Source of the DNA: Fennellomyces sp. T-0311
Taxonomy: Eukaryota; Mucoromycota; Mucoromycetes; Mucorales; Lichtheimiaceae
Reading direction: 5' to 3'
Length of the DNA: 64,000 nucleotides
Assembly: GCA_025266875.1 (NCBI GenBank)
Contig: JALLLT010000021.1
Coordinates: forward strand, 310,001 to 374,000
This document shows, piece by piece, positions 48,468 to 61,858 of the stretch. The notes under the pieces were generated by a model. That model was not told where the DNA came from. It was given only the letters and a program-made list of their open reading frames with translations, and searched no databases. Position 1 is the stretch's first letter; every line of letters starts with the position of its first letter. Made by a program: the position numbers and the translations under genes.

Positions 48468-49985
48468 TTCGCTTACCCTAATTCCTCTTTTATTCCCATT
48501 ACTTGATCTATTATTTTGTTGTACCTGCAGTCTTTTTTTGTCGCGTAGCAATATTACTTTTTATTCGCTGTTTCCACGACATCTATGACATAAGTTTGCT
48601 ATTCTTCGACGGACGCGATTGGACTTTGCTGGCGGGCAAGCTTGCTCTAACACATGTTTAGATCGTTACATGCAGATAATACTGAATTCGTTCCGAATAA
48701 GCAATAGTTCAACAAGTTCTGAAAATCCTGCTCTCGTCTTGCCAAGCACTGTGTCCTTTCTGAGCTCAATGATGTGCATGTTCATGGTAATGCAGTTAGC
48801 TTGAATTTTTATATGAACCAGGTGGCTGTTAAAGTGTCATAGTAAACGCACCAACGTACCCATCGTTCAGTGAGTCTCTGAATACCATACGTATCAAGCT
48901 GTTTATATCCATCTGTGCCTAGAGATAAGCTCGCTTACCAAAGCCTCCGTCATCTTGATTTACCGTTACGTAAACTTCGGTATGTATTAGAGGAGAGCAT
49001 GCTACATCCTTGCTTCAAATTATAAGTTTGATATGTAGACAAGTGTATGCATGTGTAAGTCTTCTGAACGTAAACATCGCGGTCCTCTTGGTATGCCAGC
49101 TCATCGTTGGTATAAAAGCCGTGTCTTTTGTCCATTCCTTCGTCTACAATGATCGTACTTTATGACGCTTTATAGTTTATGTATGAGATACTCTTGTACA
49201 CACGTACACGTCTTAATGACTCCAGGCTATGTATAGCGAAGCGGTTAAACCAATCGCAAACTCAGCACAAACTACTTTTAGATTTTTGGATTGTCTTTTG
49301 ATTCGAAATAGCCAAAGTACTAGATAATTCCTTACGTAGTAGTTCTTAGAAGCAATAGAATCTGTTGTTTTTTATTCGTCTGTACGCACAATCGACGGAG
49401 TGGGGTTTGAGTCAGCGGAACTATTCGCCTTTTAACCGTACGAGGTCAATATATTTGTGTGCACCTTGGCAGCGCTTTTCAAGGCTAATAAAGAATCGAG
49501 GCTGTAAAGTACATTGGTGGCATAGCAACGCGGGTCTAATTTACAGACATCTGGATATCGTTTACATTGACGGCGGGCATATGGTAAAGCACTATATAAA
49601 GAGTGCTTGGGAAAAGATAGGGCTGCTCCTATAAAACGTAGTCAGAACATAATTACGCATCGATTTCGTAGATGGCTTATTAGCTGCGGTGATCAAAGTT
49701 TACCCTGTATCGTAATAACTCGGAATGCTGTTTCACACTCGAACTGAGCTGGCGAGTTTATTCAGCGATCGTACCCCTTTTCCCTCGAGCCGTAAAGGTT
49801 GGCTCGAGAAAGAAAAGGGGGCATCATGCCAAAGAGTTTTTGGAGCAAGCATAAATTGAGCAAGGGTGGCACCAGAAACTTGTTTGTACAGCAACGCCCT
49901 TGTTTATTATTTTTACTTTTAGAGCGAAGGATTATATGAAACAATATTTGTACAATAGGGATTATTCGGGGTGAGGGGTAGAGAT
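48468..49985. other. Gene-poor region of about 1.5 kb
   Basis: AT-rich spacer, with no gene recognised. It contains an imperfect inverted repeat at 49774-49820, listed separately, close to the 3' end of the sulfhydrylase gene. Confidence 0.5.
49774..49820. repeat. Inverted repeat able to form a hairpin
   Basis: The left arm 49774-49791 (cccctttt then ccctcgagcc) and the right arm 49801-49820 (ggctcgag then aaagaaaagggg) are complementary over two 8-bp blocks, with a small internal mismatch and a 9-nt loop. It lies about 165 bp past the stop of the sulfhydrylase gene, so a transcript-end structure or a tiny repeat remnant are both possible. Confidence 0.6.
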
Positions 49986-52097
<2,112 letters not shown>

Positions 52098-53254
52098 ATG
52101 CCGTTCGGACAGGTAAATCTCGAATCTCGCTCACTTTTTTTTTCACACAACCTGACATTATGCCAAGATTATCGTCGGCCCGCCCGGATCCGGTAAAACA
52201 ACCTACTGCTGGGGCGCATACCAGTACTTGACCGCCATTGGCAGGTAATTATTAACGACGACACGTAACGAACGATCTTACGAAGAACAGCGCAGAAAAG
52301 TAGCCATTGTCAATCTCGATCCAGCCAATGACACCATACCTTATCCGTGCGACGTCAACATCGCCGATCTGATCACACTCGACGACACGATGCGTGAATT
52401 GGGGCTGGGTCCTAATGGCGGCATTATGTTCTGTCTCGAATACCTCTTGGAGAATATCGACTGGCTCACCGAGAGGCTCGAAAAGCTGCAGGGTAAATGG
52501 TGCCATAGGTTCGTGTGTTAAGCCATCACTGATGGGTTATCTAGATCATTATATCTTGTTTGACTTCCCGGGCCAAGTCGAACTGTTCACACATCATAGC
52601 GCAGTCAAGGAGATCCTTGGGAAGTTGGAGAAAATGGACTACAGGGTGAGAATCACCAACATCAGCGGAAAGGCTTTGTCAGCTAATGCTAGACAACGTA
52701 GCTCGTTGCCGTGCATATGGTAGACGCGCATTACTGCACTGATCCTGCCAAGTACATTTCAGTTTTGCTCCTATCCCTGAAAACCATGATCCAGCTCGAA
52801 TTGCCGCACGTCAATGTGCTTTCCAAGATTGATCTTATCGAATCGTACGGAAAACTACGTAAGTCGCGAAACCCGCATCTGGAGTGAACATCCGAAAGGC
52901 TAAGTCATCGTAATAGGTTTCAATCTGGACTTTTACACGGATGTCATGGATCTTTCCTATCTGCTTGACTCGTTAAACGAAGATGCATTTGGGTCCAAAT
53001 TTAAAAAGCTCAATGCAGCTCTCATCGAGTTGATTGAGGATTTCTCACTTGTTGGTTTTTATACTCTGTGTGTCGAGGACAAGGATTCAATGACAAAGTT
53101 GCAGCAGGTCATTGATAAGGCAGGTGGATTTGTCTTTGGAGGCTTGACCGAAGGGAACCAGTCGATTATGCTGTCGGCTATGAAATCGGGCTATCACGAA
53201 GATGTGCGTGATGTGCAAGAACGATGGATGGAAAACCCGGATGACATGATATAA
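52098..53254 (+). CDS. GPN2: GPN-loop GTPase 2
   Basis: Cytosolic GTPase needed, with Npa3/GPN1, for assembly and nuclear import of RNA polymerases II and III. A 15-nt first exon (MPFGQ, 52098-52112) splices to [16 protein letters not shown], the P-loop. Then come [12 protein letters not shown], the diagnostic Gly-Pro-Asn loop in [32 protein letters not shown] (G3) and [15 protein letters not shown] (G4). The C-terminus [11 protein letters not shown] is typical of GPN2 rather than GPN1 or GPN3. At least five short introns are present. The gene is divergent from the sulfhydrylase gene. Confidence 0.94.
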
Positions 53255-54908
53255 GCCAACTGTAGATAATTGTAATGCCTGTCTTGTATATATAGAAAAA
53301 ACACTCCATCATATATCAAAACCAACGTTATTCATCCATTACTCTACGTCTGTTGTTTCTCGGTACTATTTAGAAACCTTGTTGCTAGGTACAGGGCCCA
53401 GGCCAAACTGCAATGGTTACGCAACACCTGGCAAAACGATGAAGATAAGCCCTGAGATCTATGCTGTAGCTTAATCGGTATGGAATTTTTAGATGGTCCT
53501 ACCACCTGATATGATGCGATTTTCTTCTTGAAAGATCTAAGCTCGGTAAAGTATTGTGCATTTGAGAGTGTCAACCCCATTTTTGGGATCCATTGGTCAC
53601 TGGATCGATATCGCAATTTGTGTTGCACATCTGTATATCCGCTTACCCTGCTGGTAATATGTAACGCTTCATGGATCATCCAATACTATCTAAATACGTA
53701 TCTATTTGAGATGGCAATCCATACACTTGGATTACAACACTTCTTTTGATTACATACGCATCTAGTTGCCAAGTAAGTTTGTTGTACATACATTACCTTA
53801 TTATTAGAGCTTAATAGAGATAGAATCAGTCTGTACAGTAGATCAAAAGGACACCCAACACAAAACTGGACATCACAGTAACGTATTACCTGCCAGTAAT
53901 GTCGTCTTGCGACGGGTATAAACATATGCTCTTGTGACCAGGAAAACATACACAACGGGCACATATGTTACTTATAGGGGCATAGTCAGTGATGTTGTCA
54001 ATAGCGTATAATCCCTGTCATGATACCTACGTGAATGATATGATTTACTTTGTCACATATCATATAAAAAGGTAAACACATCAAGAAAATCAAACTATAC
54101 CCCATTTACAAAAAGCCACGATGCTACCTATGCTTTAGATCTATGCTAGTTTGGGACATAATAACAAGAGCAGGTGGCGTCACTGACTACTGTGATTGTG
54201 CTTTGCAAAGACCGGTTTCGTGAAATAATCTACACACGGTGTTCACGTTGTCGTTGTGCTTGCTATCTGGCTATTTGCGCTACACCTTCTCTTGCCACAT
54301 AGTAGCTGCGTACGCTTAAGCAAAACGATTCGGCCGCTTCCATAATACCGAAATGAGCTAATGATACGTCTACGACGAGCGAGGGGTGAGACAAATACGT
54401 ATGTAGCTGTGCCCATGTCGATCATTTTTTTCCTTGTAGTGATCAACGCAGATCGGAAGTTAGGTGATGATCAATCCCACCCGATCCACACTCTTTACCT
54501 TCCCTTTTGAGGTCGCGTTATGCCGATTGGAACAAAAGATATATGCATTTTTTGCCAAATCCTGCAGCAGACTGTGTACGGTACTCCTTGTTGACGCGAT
54601 ATCTATCGACTGACAGTTTTCTGAAGCAATGGCGTCAATGTCTCAAAAAGTGGCATCAGACCGCTCCTTTCCTATTTGGGATCTTGCATGCATTTTTGAA
54701 AAGGTATACAGTATTTCCAAAAAGTAATGTCGCTATCCATAAAAATCAGTGTCGCCAAGGTCCAATTTTTATAATATAAAATATACAGCGACTTCCATTT
54801 TTGGAACGACATTGATTCCTTTGGGTAGCGACATTAATTTTTGGAAATACTGTAATTTACTTTATTTTTAAAGTGCTGCATAGTCCAGCTTTGCAAATAT
54901 ACATGGGC
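53255..54908. other. Gene-poor region of about 1.65 kb with a MITE
   Basis: AT-rich spacer between GPN2 and the quinone reductase, which converge here. The only defined structure is the short inverted-repeat element at 54709-54852. No gene or RNA is recognised. Confidence 0.55.
54709..54852. mobile_element. MITE with 30-bp terminal inverted repeats and TA target duplication
   Basis: The left end reads cagtatttccaaaaagtaat then gtcgctatcc. The reverse complement of the right end reads cagtatttccaaaaattaat then gtcgctaccc, so 28 of 30 positions match. The 144-bp element is flanked on both sides by TA (54707-54708 and 54853-54854), the insertion signature of Tc1/mariner elements. Inside, further copies of the gtcg-type motif occur as a second inverted pair (aatcagtgtcg and cgacattgatt). 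It has no coding capacity, so it must have moved using a transposase encoded elsewhere. Confidence 0.9.
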
Positions 54909-56001
54909 CTAGATTTTGCTGTCATGACCACCGACGGTGGCGACAACCTTAGCATAGGTTTCACGGTTGTTAATGGCGTTCAAGCCTTCGGGAAGAGTAG
55001 AAAGGTTGTAGATCTTATGGTACAATGCAGGCTTCAAACCACCCGACTCGAACAACGCAAATAAGTCGTTCCACACCTTAGGGATGCTCTCGACTTCGTT
55101 CTTTGCATAAGCGCCCCAGTGAATACCACTAAAATGAACGGATGAGCACCATTGCTATCATTCCCGCGTCCATACAACTTACACAATCGAGATGTTCTTG
55201 AGCAACACACGGTTGGTAGGCAGCTTTTCGATAGTGCCCTTCGCAAATCCAACAACCAAGATTCTACCATTCCATGCGATGCATTTGGTGCTCTCTTCGA
55301 CCAAACCAACGGGATCGTACACAACATCGGCACCATGACCATTGGTGATCTTCTTGACCTGGTTCGTCCAGTCCTTGTCGCGATAGTTGATAGCATAGTC
55401 AGCACCGTATTTCTTTGCGACTTCGAGTTTGTCGGCTGAACCAGCAGTAGCAATGACCTTGGCACCCAATGCCTTGGCGATCTGAACAGCAGCAATACCA
55501 ACACCACCTGCAGCGGCGTGGACCAAGCAGTACTCGCCAGCCTTCAATTGAGCACGCAAAACGAGAGCAGCGTACGAAGTAGGCCATGTAATATATAAGC
55601 CAGCAGCATCCTCGAAAGTGAAATTTTTGGGAATAGGCAAGACCTTGTTGGCCTCGACGGTGATCACTTCTGCGAATGAGAAGCCGGAACCGAAAACACG
55701 ATCGCCTGCCTTGAACTGGGGAACAGTCGACTTTGTAACAATGCCGGCAAACTCACCACCGGGTACAAAGGGGAATGGAGGCTTGATTTGATAGCGACCT
55801 TGGATCTACAGAGTCGTGAGAAGTTCGTTCGTGTCGTTCGTATGTGATTTCACCAACCATAAGAGTGTCAAAGAAGTTTAGGCCAATCGCCTTGACCTGA
55901 ACCTGCAATTCGCCCTGTTTGGGTTCGGGAACGGGCACATTACTCGACAAGACGAGATCGTTGGGGCCCTTAAGCCACTGGTTTACGACATAGGCCTTCA
56001 T
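54909..56001 (-). CDS. MDR-family NADPH:quinone oxidoreductase
   Basis: Medium-chain reductase of the zeta-crystallin/quinone oxidoreductase branch. The start MKAYVVNQWLKGPNDLVLSS at 56001 is followed by the GroES-like domain (IGLNFFDTLM, IQGRYQIKPPFPFVPGGEFA), then the Rossmann domain with AAAGGVGIAAVQIAKALGAK and HGADVVYDPVGG-like DVVYDPVG. The Cys ligands for zinc are absent, as expected for the quinone reductase branch. Three exons are needed, with introns near 55807-55858 and 55131-55187. The protein ends VVATVGGHDSKI and is about 335 aa. It may detoxify quinones or reduce enoyl compounds. Confidence 0.92.
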
Positions 56002-57169
56002 ATTATGTTGTGTGTGAAAAGAAGTGGCAGAATAGGTTTACTGTCGGGGTTTTTATGCAGTAATGGATTAGCGATTATATCAGCGTTAATCCCTCCTGGG
56101 CATTCTTTGTAATGATATACTGTTTTCACGAGTTCAATGCAAAAAAGGCTTTAAGCATACTTCTTCACCCACAACAACTTAATTACATGAAAGAGCGCCG
56201 AATCTGTTTCATGGCCGTCATAGAAACTGCAAAAATTGCAACATGGCGATGGATTAAAAAAACTGAACATGCAACAAACAGTAATGAATCGAATGATGAG
56301 TCGAAGATAATGAAGAAATTAAAATACACTTCGGGATCATAATGATCAATTGTGTTCATTAAAACACGTCGTACAGTAGTCCAGCGGCCCTGACACTCCT
56401 TCGCCGAATATCTCTTCCGAGCTCCCTCTTTCCAGCCAATTTAGTCTCCGCTTTATGCCACTAATTGCCGGCACCGGAGGCCTTGTCCACGCAGGGCCTT
56501 CGTCTTCCAAGTATTCGCTATCTAAGATGTATTATACCAATGGATGAACCTTGACATTAGCTCTATACGAATATCAACGCACTACAGACGGAACCTAATA
56601 TCTGGAGCAGAATAAAGTCTCAAAATTTAGTGGATTCGCACACCCATCTCCACATTATACCAGCTAAAGTTACGTATGCCAAATATGCAAAGTATTGTAA
56701 ACAGCAAACTACTCATGCACGCACCTCATGTGGAATTTCCTATCATAGGAAATCACACATATAAAGTTGACCCTGATAAAGCGCGACCATACTTCAGGAA
56801 ACTGCAGATCGAAAAAGTAACTACGTATTCCTGGTGATGAGCAAGGTGAATCAACAGAAATTGTTATGGAGCTTACCAAGCATCGGTAAAGCCCCAAGCT
56901 AATTATTATAGTTATACGCATCATTAAGTTCATGAAAGAAACATCGCCATCGATGACGATGAAACTGTGCTCTTCACAGTATTAGATAATAGATCGGCAT
57001 AAAAAAATATGGTATTTTATTAAGGAATAAGTCATAGGATTAAGAATTAACAAGTAATACACAAGTAGTAAGATATAATACATAAAGAATAAGATATAAG
57101 GCATAGGACATAGGGAATAAATATATTGATATAAACATAGGCAGCTTTTATACGTCGAACCCCTCCTCA
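56002..57169. other. Intergenic region of about 1.2 kb with a SANT-gene relic
   Basis: Upstream of the quinone reductase (-) and downstream of the gene at 57170-58402 (-). Apart from the SANT relic at 56335-56530, only AT-rich sequence is seen, including an aag/ata-rich stretch at about 57000-57110. Confidence 0.5.
56335..56530 (-). pseudogene. Decayed paralogue of the SANT-domain gene at 47.7-48.5 kb
   Basis: On the minus strand this stretch aligns base for base, with indels, to the last exon of the HTH/SANT gene. Shared strings include gcataaagcggagactaaatt against gcatgaagcggaggctaaatt, cgaaggagtgtcagg against ccaaggagtgtcagg, and atgaacacaattgatcattatg against atgaagtcaattgaacgttatg. Frame shifts and stops break it. 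No match to the N-terminal HTH part was seen next to it. Confidence 0.8.
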
Positions 57170-58402
57170 TCAGAAAGGTCGAGAAAGCTTTTTCGGTAAG
57201 AGCTTGCCGTAGCCTGGACTGTGCTTTGGCTTCACAACCTGGGTTGCGATAAGCTCCCTCAGGTCAGGTCTGGCCTTGTCGATATCAATTACATCCAAGG
57301 ACAATGATTTCAAGTAGGTATGATGAGACTCCTCAAGACTTGCGAATGTGCGGTGAACTTGCTCAAGTCCAAGCTAAATATCGAGGTTAATTTCAGACGT
57401 ATGTACATAAAAATATGATTTCACCTTGAGCAGCCAAAACAGTTTCACCACACCAGAAAGCAGGTATCCATTGCTCGTTTTGGTGGGCACTTTAGCCTTT
57501 GCGATCTTCTCCAAGACGAAGACATTCGCGGCTGGCATTTCTAGTGCCCAAAGGTGAATCTCGGTGTCTAAAAACTGTGTAAATAAGCTTATGATTTTCA
57601 TTATACGACTTAAACTTACGCCGAACATGAATGAAGAACATTTTAAGTTCGGAAAAGACTTCCAAACTTGCGAAATGGTAATTTTCAACCATTGCATGAA
57701 ACATGGCCAAAAGGCCGAAGGCGCCTTTTACGTGATCGTAGGCCCAACATGGTTGATCCGAAAGGTTATAAGGACCAGAGGTCTCCAACAGAGCAATCTT
57801 GCGACCAGCATCAAAAACGATGCCGTCGGCGTTGTAATTCACATCGAGTCTTTTGAACGATCTCAGGTTAAGCTCGCCGGTTAGGAACTCTAATCCGTCC
57901 CATGACACACTGTCAACCGATGCCTCGGTGCATGGCCAAACAATACGATGGTTGTACACACTTTCGTATTTGTTGATGTTGTTGTCAGCCTTGAGGAAAA
58001 CGTGCTTGGAACTGGAATATACTCATTTGTTAGACAATGGTTAAACATGGTTAGAAGTGAGAGCTTACAATTGAAAGAAGGTGTCCGATACAAGGCTTGC
58101 CGACTCTGCACTTTGGTTGAGTGTGCTGGTGTCTTTGACAGATGTCAAGAACGCAGCGGCAGAAACCTATGAGTATCCATGTACTTAAGTACTACTATGC
58201 TTCATAGCTGTGCATATTCGATACAATGTATACCTTTCGGGCGGAATAGCACTGTGCGATGTACTCTTTATGGGCTTGGAGGATGGTGGTGGCATGCTTC
58301 GTGAGCCCCAAGTGCTCATAAAGCTCTTGAGGGACGTTGGATCGGCATTCGATCTCATAACCACACTTAATAACACCATAGCTTTGGAGGCTTTGCGTTT
58401 GA
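57170..58402 (-). CDS. Fungal (Mucoromycota-type) protein with possible nuclease-like core
   Basis: No function is established. Downstream exons 58234-58402 (5' limit uncertain), 58069-58166, 57620-58011, 57425-57567 and 57170-57373 join in phase. The conserved-looking part reads RIVWPCTEASVDSVSWDGLE, then NADGIVFDAGRKIALLETSG, then AYDHVKGAFGLLAMFHAMVE and FFIHVRHTEIHLWALEMPA. The C-terminus is KHSPGYGKLLPKKLSRPF. I recognise the general pattern (D...ETSG...DHVKG) as a repeated family in Mucorales-type genomes. The D-x(about 10)-E-T-S order could be a PD-(D/E)XK-like core, as proposed for Crinkler-type proteins, but this is inference. The 5' part is damaged, so the copy may be dead. Confidence 0.5.
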
Positions 58403-58419
58403 ACTTTGTCAGTATGTGT

Positions 58420-58640
58420 TGTATTTTATAACCTTTATAGTCTTACTCGCTCGCCATCAAGTCTCTCCAAGCGTTTCAGAACTGGTCCTCGTTATCGATA
58501 TGCCAAGTTCTGTCGTCAGGCAGGGTTGTCACTGCTGCTGGTGATTCTACTTGTCCCTCGGCTGCGGAATCGATCGATTCACTCTGGGTGGTGCCGCCGT
58601 TGGAACCCGCATCACCATTACAGCGGAACATCGTTTTTTG
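58420..58640 (-). pseudogene. Damaged 5' portion of the gene at 57170-58402
   Basis: An open minus-strand stretch reads FRCNGDAGSNGGTTQSESID and continues AAVTTLPDDRTWHIDNEDQF before a stop. The next frame over gives LKRLERLDGER followed at once by GTAAGA. A one-base shift at about 58475 would join the two parts, but the following intron phases still do not fit the downstream exons. This suggests a degenerating N-terminal exon. Confidence 0.4.
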
Positions 58641-58679
58641 CACAGGCGGTTTTTCAGAAAATGTAGTGTAAAAACTGGG

Positions 58680-59005
58680 TGTGTGCAAAAGTCGGGAGTG
58701 AATTGGCAGAGAAGTTGAGCGGATTGGGCGAGATCTTGATGCAAAAAGCGAGGTTGTGCAAAAAGCGAGAGAAATAATCAGGAAGATTGGTCAAATAGCT
58801 TGTGATGAGAGTTCCATCGATCAGCACGACGAATAGCTGCCTCGCTCGAACCTGCAATTTCTGCCATTCGTGCATCAGCACCGTGCATTGTACGATTCTT
58901 GGCCGTGGAATAGAGACCGATGGCCTTGAACGCATCTTTAATGACAAACAGATGCTGGTAGTAGCTCGATACCTTGGTGGTATCGACGCCACTGGGCATG
59001 ATCAA
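58680..59005 (-). pseudogene. Fragment of a Crypton-like tyrosine recombinase
   Basis: The minus-strand frame reads VDTTKVSSYYQHLFVIKDAF, then STAKNRTMHGADARMAEIAG, then SSEAAIRRADRWNSH. After a one-base frame shift it continues SYLTNLPDYFSRFLHNLAF. The order H/R-box (GADARMAE, RRADRWN) then the tyrosine box (SYLTNLP) matches fungal Crypton/Ndc10-type tyrosine recombinases, where the motif is usually RGSxARMAE...RRxGRWN...CYLTxLP. The N-terminal catalytic Arg region is missing and the frame is broken, so it is inactive. Confidence 0.6.
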
Positions 59006-59430
59006 CTTGTAATGATACTAGTCAGAATTGTACTTCAATCCGGAAAAATTCTCCTTTGTATTATGGTGGTAGCGACTGAATAAGTAGAACGAAACCATCA
59101 TCTGCGGGCAAATGTCAATCTTCTTTTGGGCTTGTTTTTAGACCAAAGCCTCTTGAGAGAAGAACAAAATAATCTCTCCCTTATCGATTTTTTTTTTAAA
59201 AAAACCTTCTTTCGGCTTGTCAACTTTGGAACGCCATTGTTCAAATGCTGTGTCATTGATAGATTATTTAAGCGTGCGCATGATTAATGTTAACAACACC
59301 CGATTGTCACTGCCAATATTTTGGTTACGTCTGCATAAAATATGTGATACCGGTGATGCGGCTTCAGCCTTTTTTTAGACAGATGCATCAGCTGGTCTGC
59401 GGCCAGAATGATAAATACTACATATAATTA

Positions 59431-59649
59431 TTACCTGGGCAAAAGCATAAAGTGTATCTTACCAGACAACGCGGGCAAGTCATCTTCTGGTACATGTAAT
59501 TCAATACTAGATTCTGTATGAAAGCTCTTGTCAGCTACACTTTCGATGAGTTGCATTTGTACTAATTGACGAAAAGCATGCGTATCATTTCTCAAAGATC
59601 CTTTTGCTTTTGTCGAACACTGTACCTTGTATTGGCTATAGCCTGACAT
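59431..59649 (-). CDS. Short open reading frame, 72 aa, doubtful
   Basis: It begins MSGYSQYKVQCSTKAKGSLR at 59649 and runs through TESSIELHVPEDDLPALSGK. It has an ATG start and a mixed, non-repetitive composition, and a GTAAGA donor follows ALSG, so it may be the first exon of a small gene. No domain is recognised. It sits among transposon relics and may be one of them. Confidence 0.25.
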   Translation of the reverse strand: MSGYSQYKVQCSTKAKGSLRNDTHAFRQLVQMQLIESVADKSFHTESSIELHVPEDDLPALSGKIHFMLLPR

Positions 59650-59760
59650 ATTGGCGAGCCATTTGAGAAAACTACAAAGATCTTGATATCAATGACTTTT
59701 TTGGTAGTCTGCATTTCTTTGTTAAGTGGTTGTTTATATGCACGCGTGACGAAGCACGTG

Positions 59761-59973
59761 CTACGCCGCTACTGCGTTTCGTACCTTATCTTGCTCCATA
59801 GTGCATGCTCTACGTAGGAGATAATATCTTGTCAATTCATATACGAGCTTGTTCTTTTCAGAGTATTGGACTGCTAATCGGCTCCTCTTTGTTGCTGGAG
59901 ATATTCGAAGTTTGTGTAGCGCTTTAGAAATTGTACTTTTATTGAAAGAAGTGGATAAATGTACTCGCCTCAT
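59761..59973 (-). pseudogene. Short HTH-like fragment, possibly transposase N-terminus
   Basis: The frame reads LSTSFNKSTISKALHKLRIS followed by PATKRSRLAVQYSEKNKL. A helix, a 'KSTISKALHKL' recognition helix and a basic linker resemble the second HTH of Tc1/mariner transposases. No DDE motif follows. At 71 aa it is too short for a transposase, and the identification is tentative. Confidence 0.3.
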
Positions 59974-61858
59974 GTATGTATAGTATAAATGGGCTACATA
60001 CGTATTCTAGTGCACTGTTAAGGGCTGTAAGTTTGGAAGATCAGCTTTTTAGCTTGGATTACTCTCAATGCATGTAGATCGTTTCCGATATTACTAGTAA
60101 TCCATCCACAACAGATATATTTAATCATTTGTATGTATTATATGTGTATGGTATGGTACCAACGGTGTTCTTTTCCATTTCTTGAATGCGGGAACGCGCT
60201 GCATTCTCCGTATTGCTCCTACCAAGGTACAATATTTCAACCGGCCCTGTACGCCACAATCATCTCGGCGCACCAATCATCTTGTGTTACTGTTTAACAG
60301 CTTATCAGTTTGGTCCCGGAAACCGGAGGAGATCGACATAAAGTCCTGCAATGAGTTCTCCGAGTAGATCCCGACTAAACCTTTTGAAACATGGTGCTAA
60401 GTTACGCACAACTATTAACACTAAATGTGAGGTTACTTTTCTCTGTTCAACCAATTTGCATATTATGGACCCACCCCACCATCACCATTTCAACCGGGTC
60501 ATCAAATGCTGTTTTCTAATATCTTTTAATGGAATCTAGAAGTAGTTTGGACCGATGACCGGCGCTGTCCTAACTGAAGCTTCGTGCATTAAGGTTTAGA
60601 TGCCGTTTGAGTTAAATATGATGGAGCCTTACATTACGTATCCAGTGTATTGTTCAATTCAGCTCTTGCAACTTATGACTCAGAAGATATTGTGGTTATG
60701 GAAGGGTTTATCTGTTCGTTAGTTCGTCGGCCAAAAGCTGACAGATGATATCGAGAGCATTAAAGGAAAATAAACGAATCGACGTTGTCATAGTGTCATC
60801 TTCGAAAAAAAATCAGGGCACCGAAAAGCACTAGTACACACGCTTTGATATGTAGATGATTAGGATCGTAACAATATGGCTGAATTGCCACGGGCTATAA
60901 GATGATTAAAAGGGCTAAGCAGAATTGGACATTAGAAGCAATAATTGGTTCGTTTTCTTGAATAAAATGTGGCATGTGATAGAAAAGAAGTGAAAATGAC
61001 CGTGAACGAAGGCGTGCATTATGACACGACAGTGTATCGATTTGTACCTATTAAATCTTGTAATGTTGTTGATATCATTGGTTATTAAGAATGCCAAGTA
61101 AAAGGACATCGTGTCAGCAGCGTGGAAAAAAAAAGAAGAAAAAAGTCAGCAACCCTATTTTTTTAGTATCAACGCCAATCATCCGGAACAATCCAGTATT
61201 TTAAGATAAGCGGAGAAGAAGGTTATCTTTTTTTTTTTTAAAAAAAAAGGTGCCCAAGCGCGTTCGTCTCTCGCTTCTCTTGTAATCATGAGATGTACCA
61301 TATATGGGTTTTGTACATGGAATTATAGAATAACCACATGTCAGTTGAAAGGTCGGACCCTTGTTTCCGATCTATTGCAAAAACCACTGACATCGGTGTT
61401 CTCGAGGGTAACCTCGGTCCATGTTCCGATTTTGCACAACCTCAAACACGATGAAGTATAGCAGTAAGGAGAGTTGTCTCTTTATTTGGCAAATCAATCC
61501 ATCTTATTTGCATATTGGCGGGGAAAACGATAAATAAATATCCAGATATATATGAAGGAGAAGAAAAGGAACAAGAAAAGATATACATAGTTACCATGCA
61601 CGACTGTGCAGGGGGTCCGGTGAAAGATAGTAATAAAAAAAGATAGATAAGCATACAGACAGAAAAAAAAAGACTACGATACAAAGAACGGGGACGGTTC
61701 ATACAACAAAAGATAAAATATGGAAAGAAATAAGCGTATGTACTACGACAATAGATAAGAATTTAGATGGGACGAAAAAATAAAGAACGATAAAAGATGA
61801 AAAGAATGATCGAATAATATAACAACGAGTGAAGGTGTAGAAAAGAAGAACCAATTAT
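59974..61858. other. Gene-poor AT-rich region of about 1.9 kb
   Basis: No gene is recognised. It contains a poly(T)-poly(A) junction at about 61224-61248 and purine-rich stretches at 61550-61850, which form the 3' flank of the Ecl1-like gene. Confidence 0.5.

Noticed and set aside
59180..61250. Two poly(T)-poly(A) junctions (about 59188-59207 and 61224-61248) as a possible repeat pair
   Set aside because: The flanking bases do not match and such tracts arise easily in AT-rich spacers. At most they are nucleosome-poor tracts.
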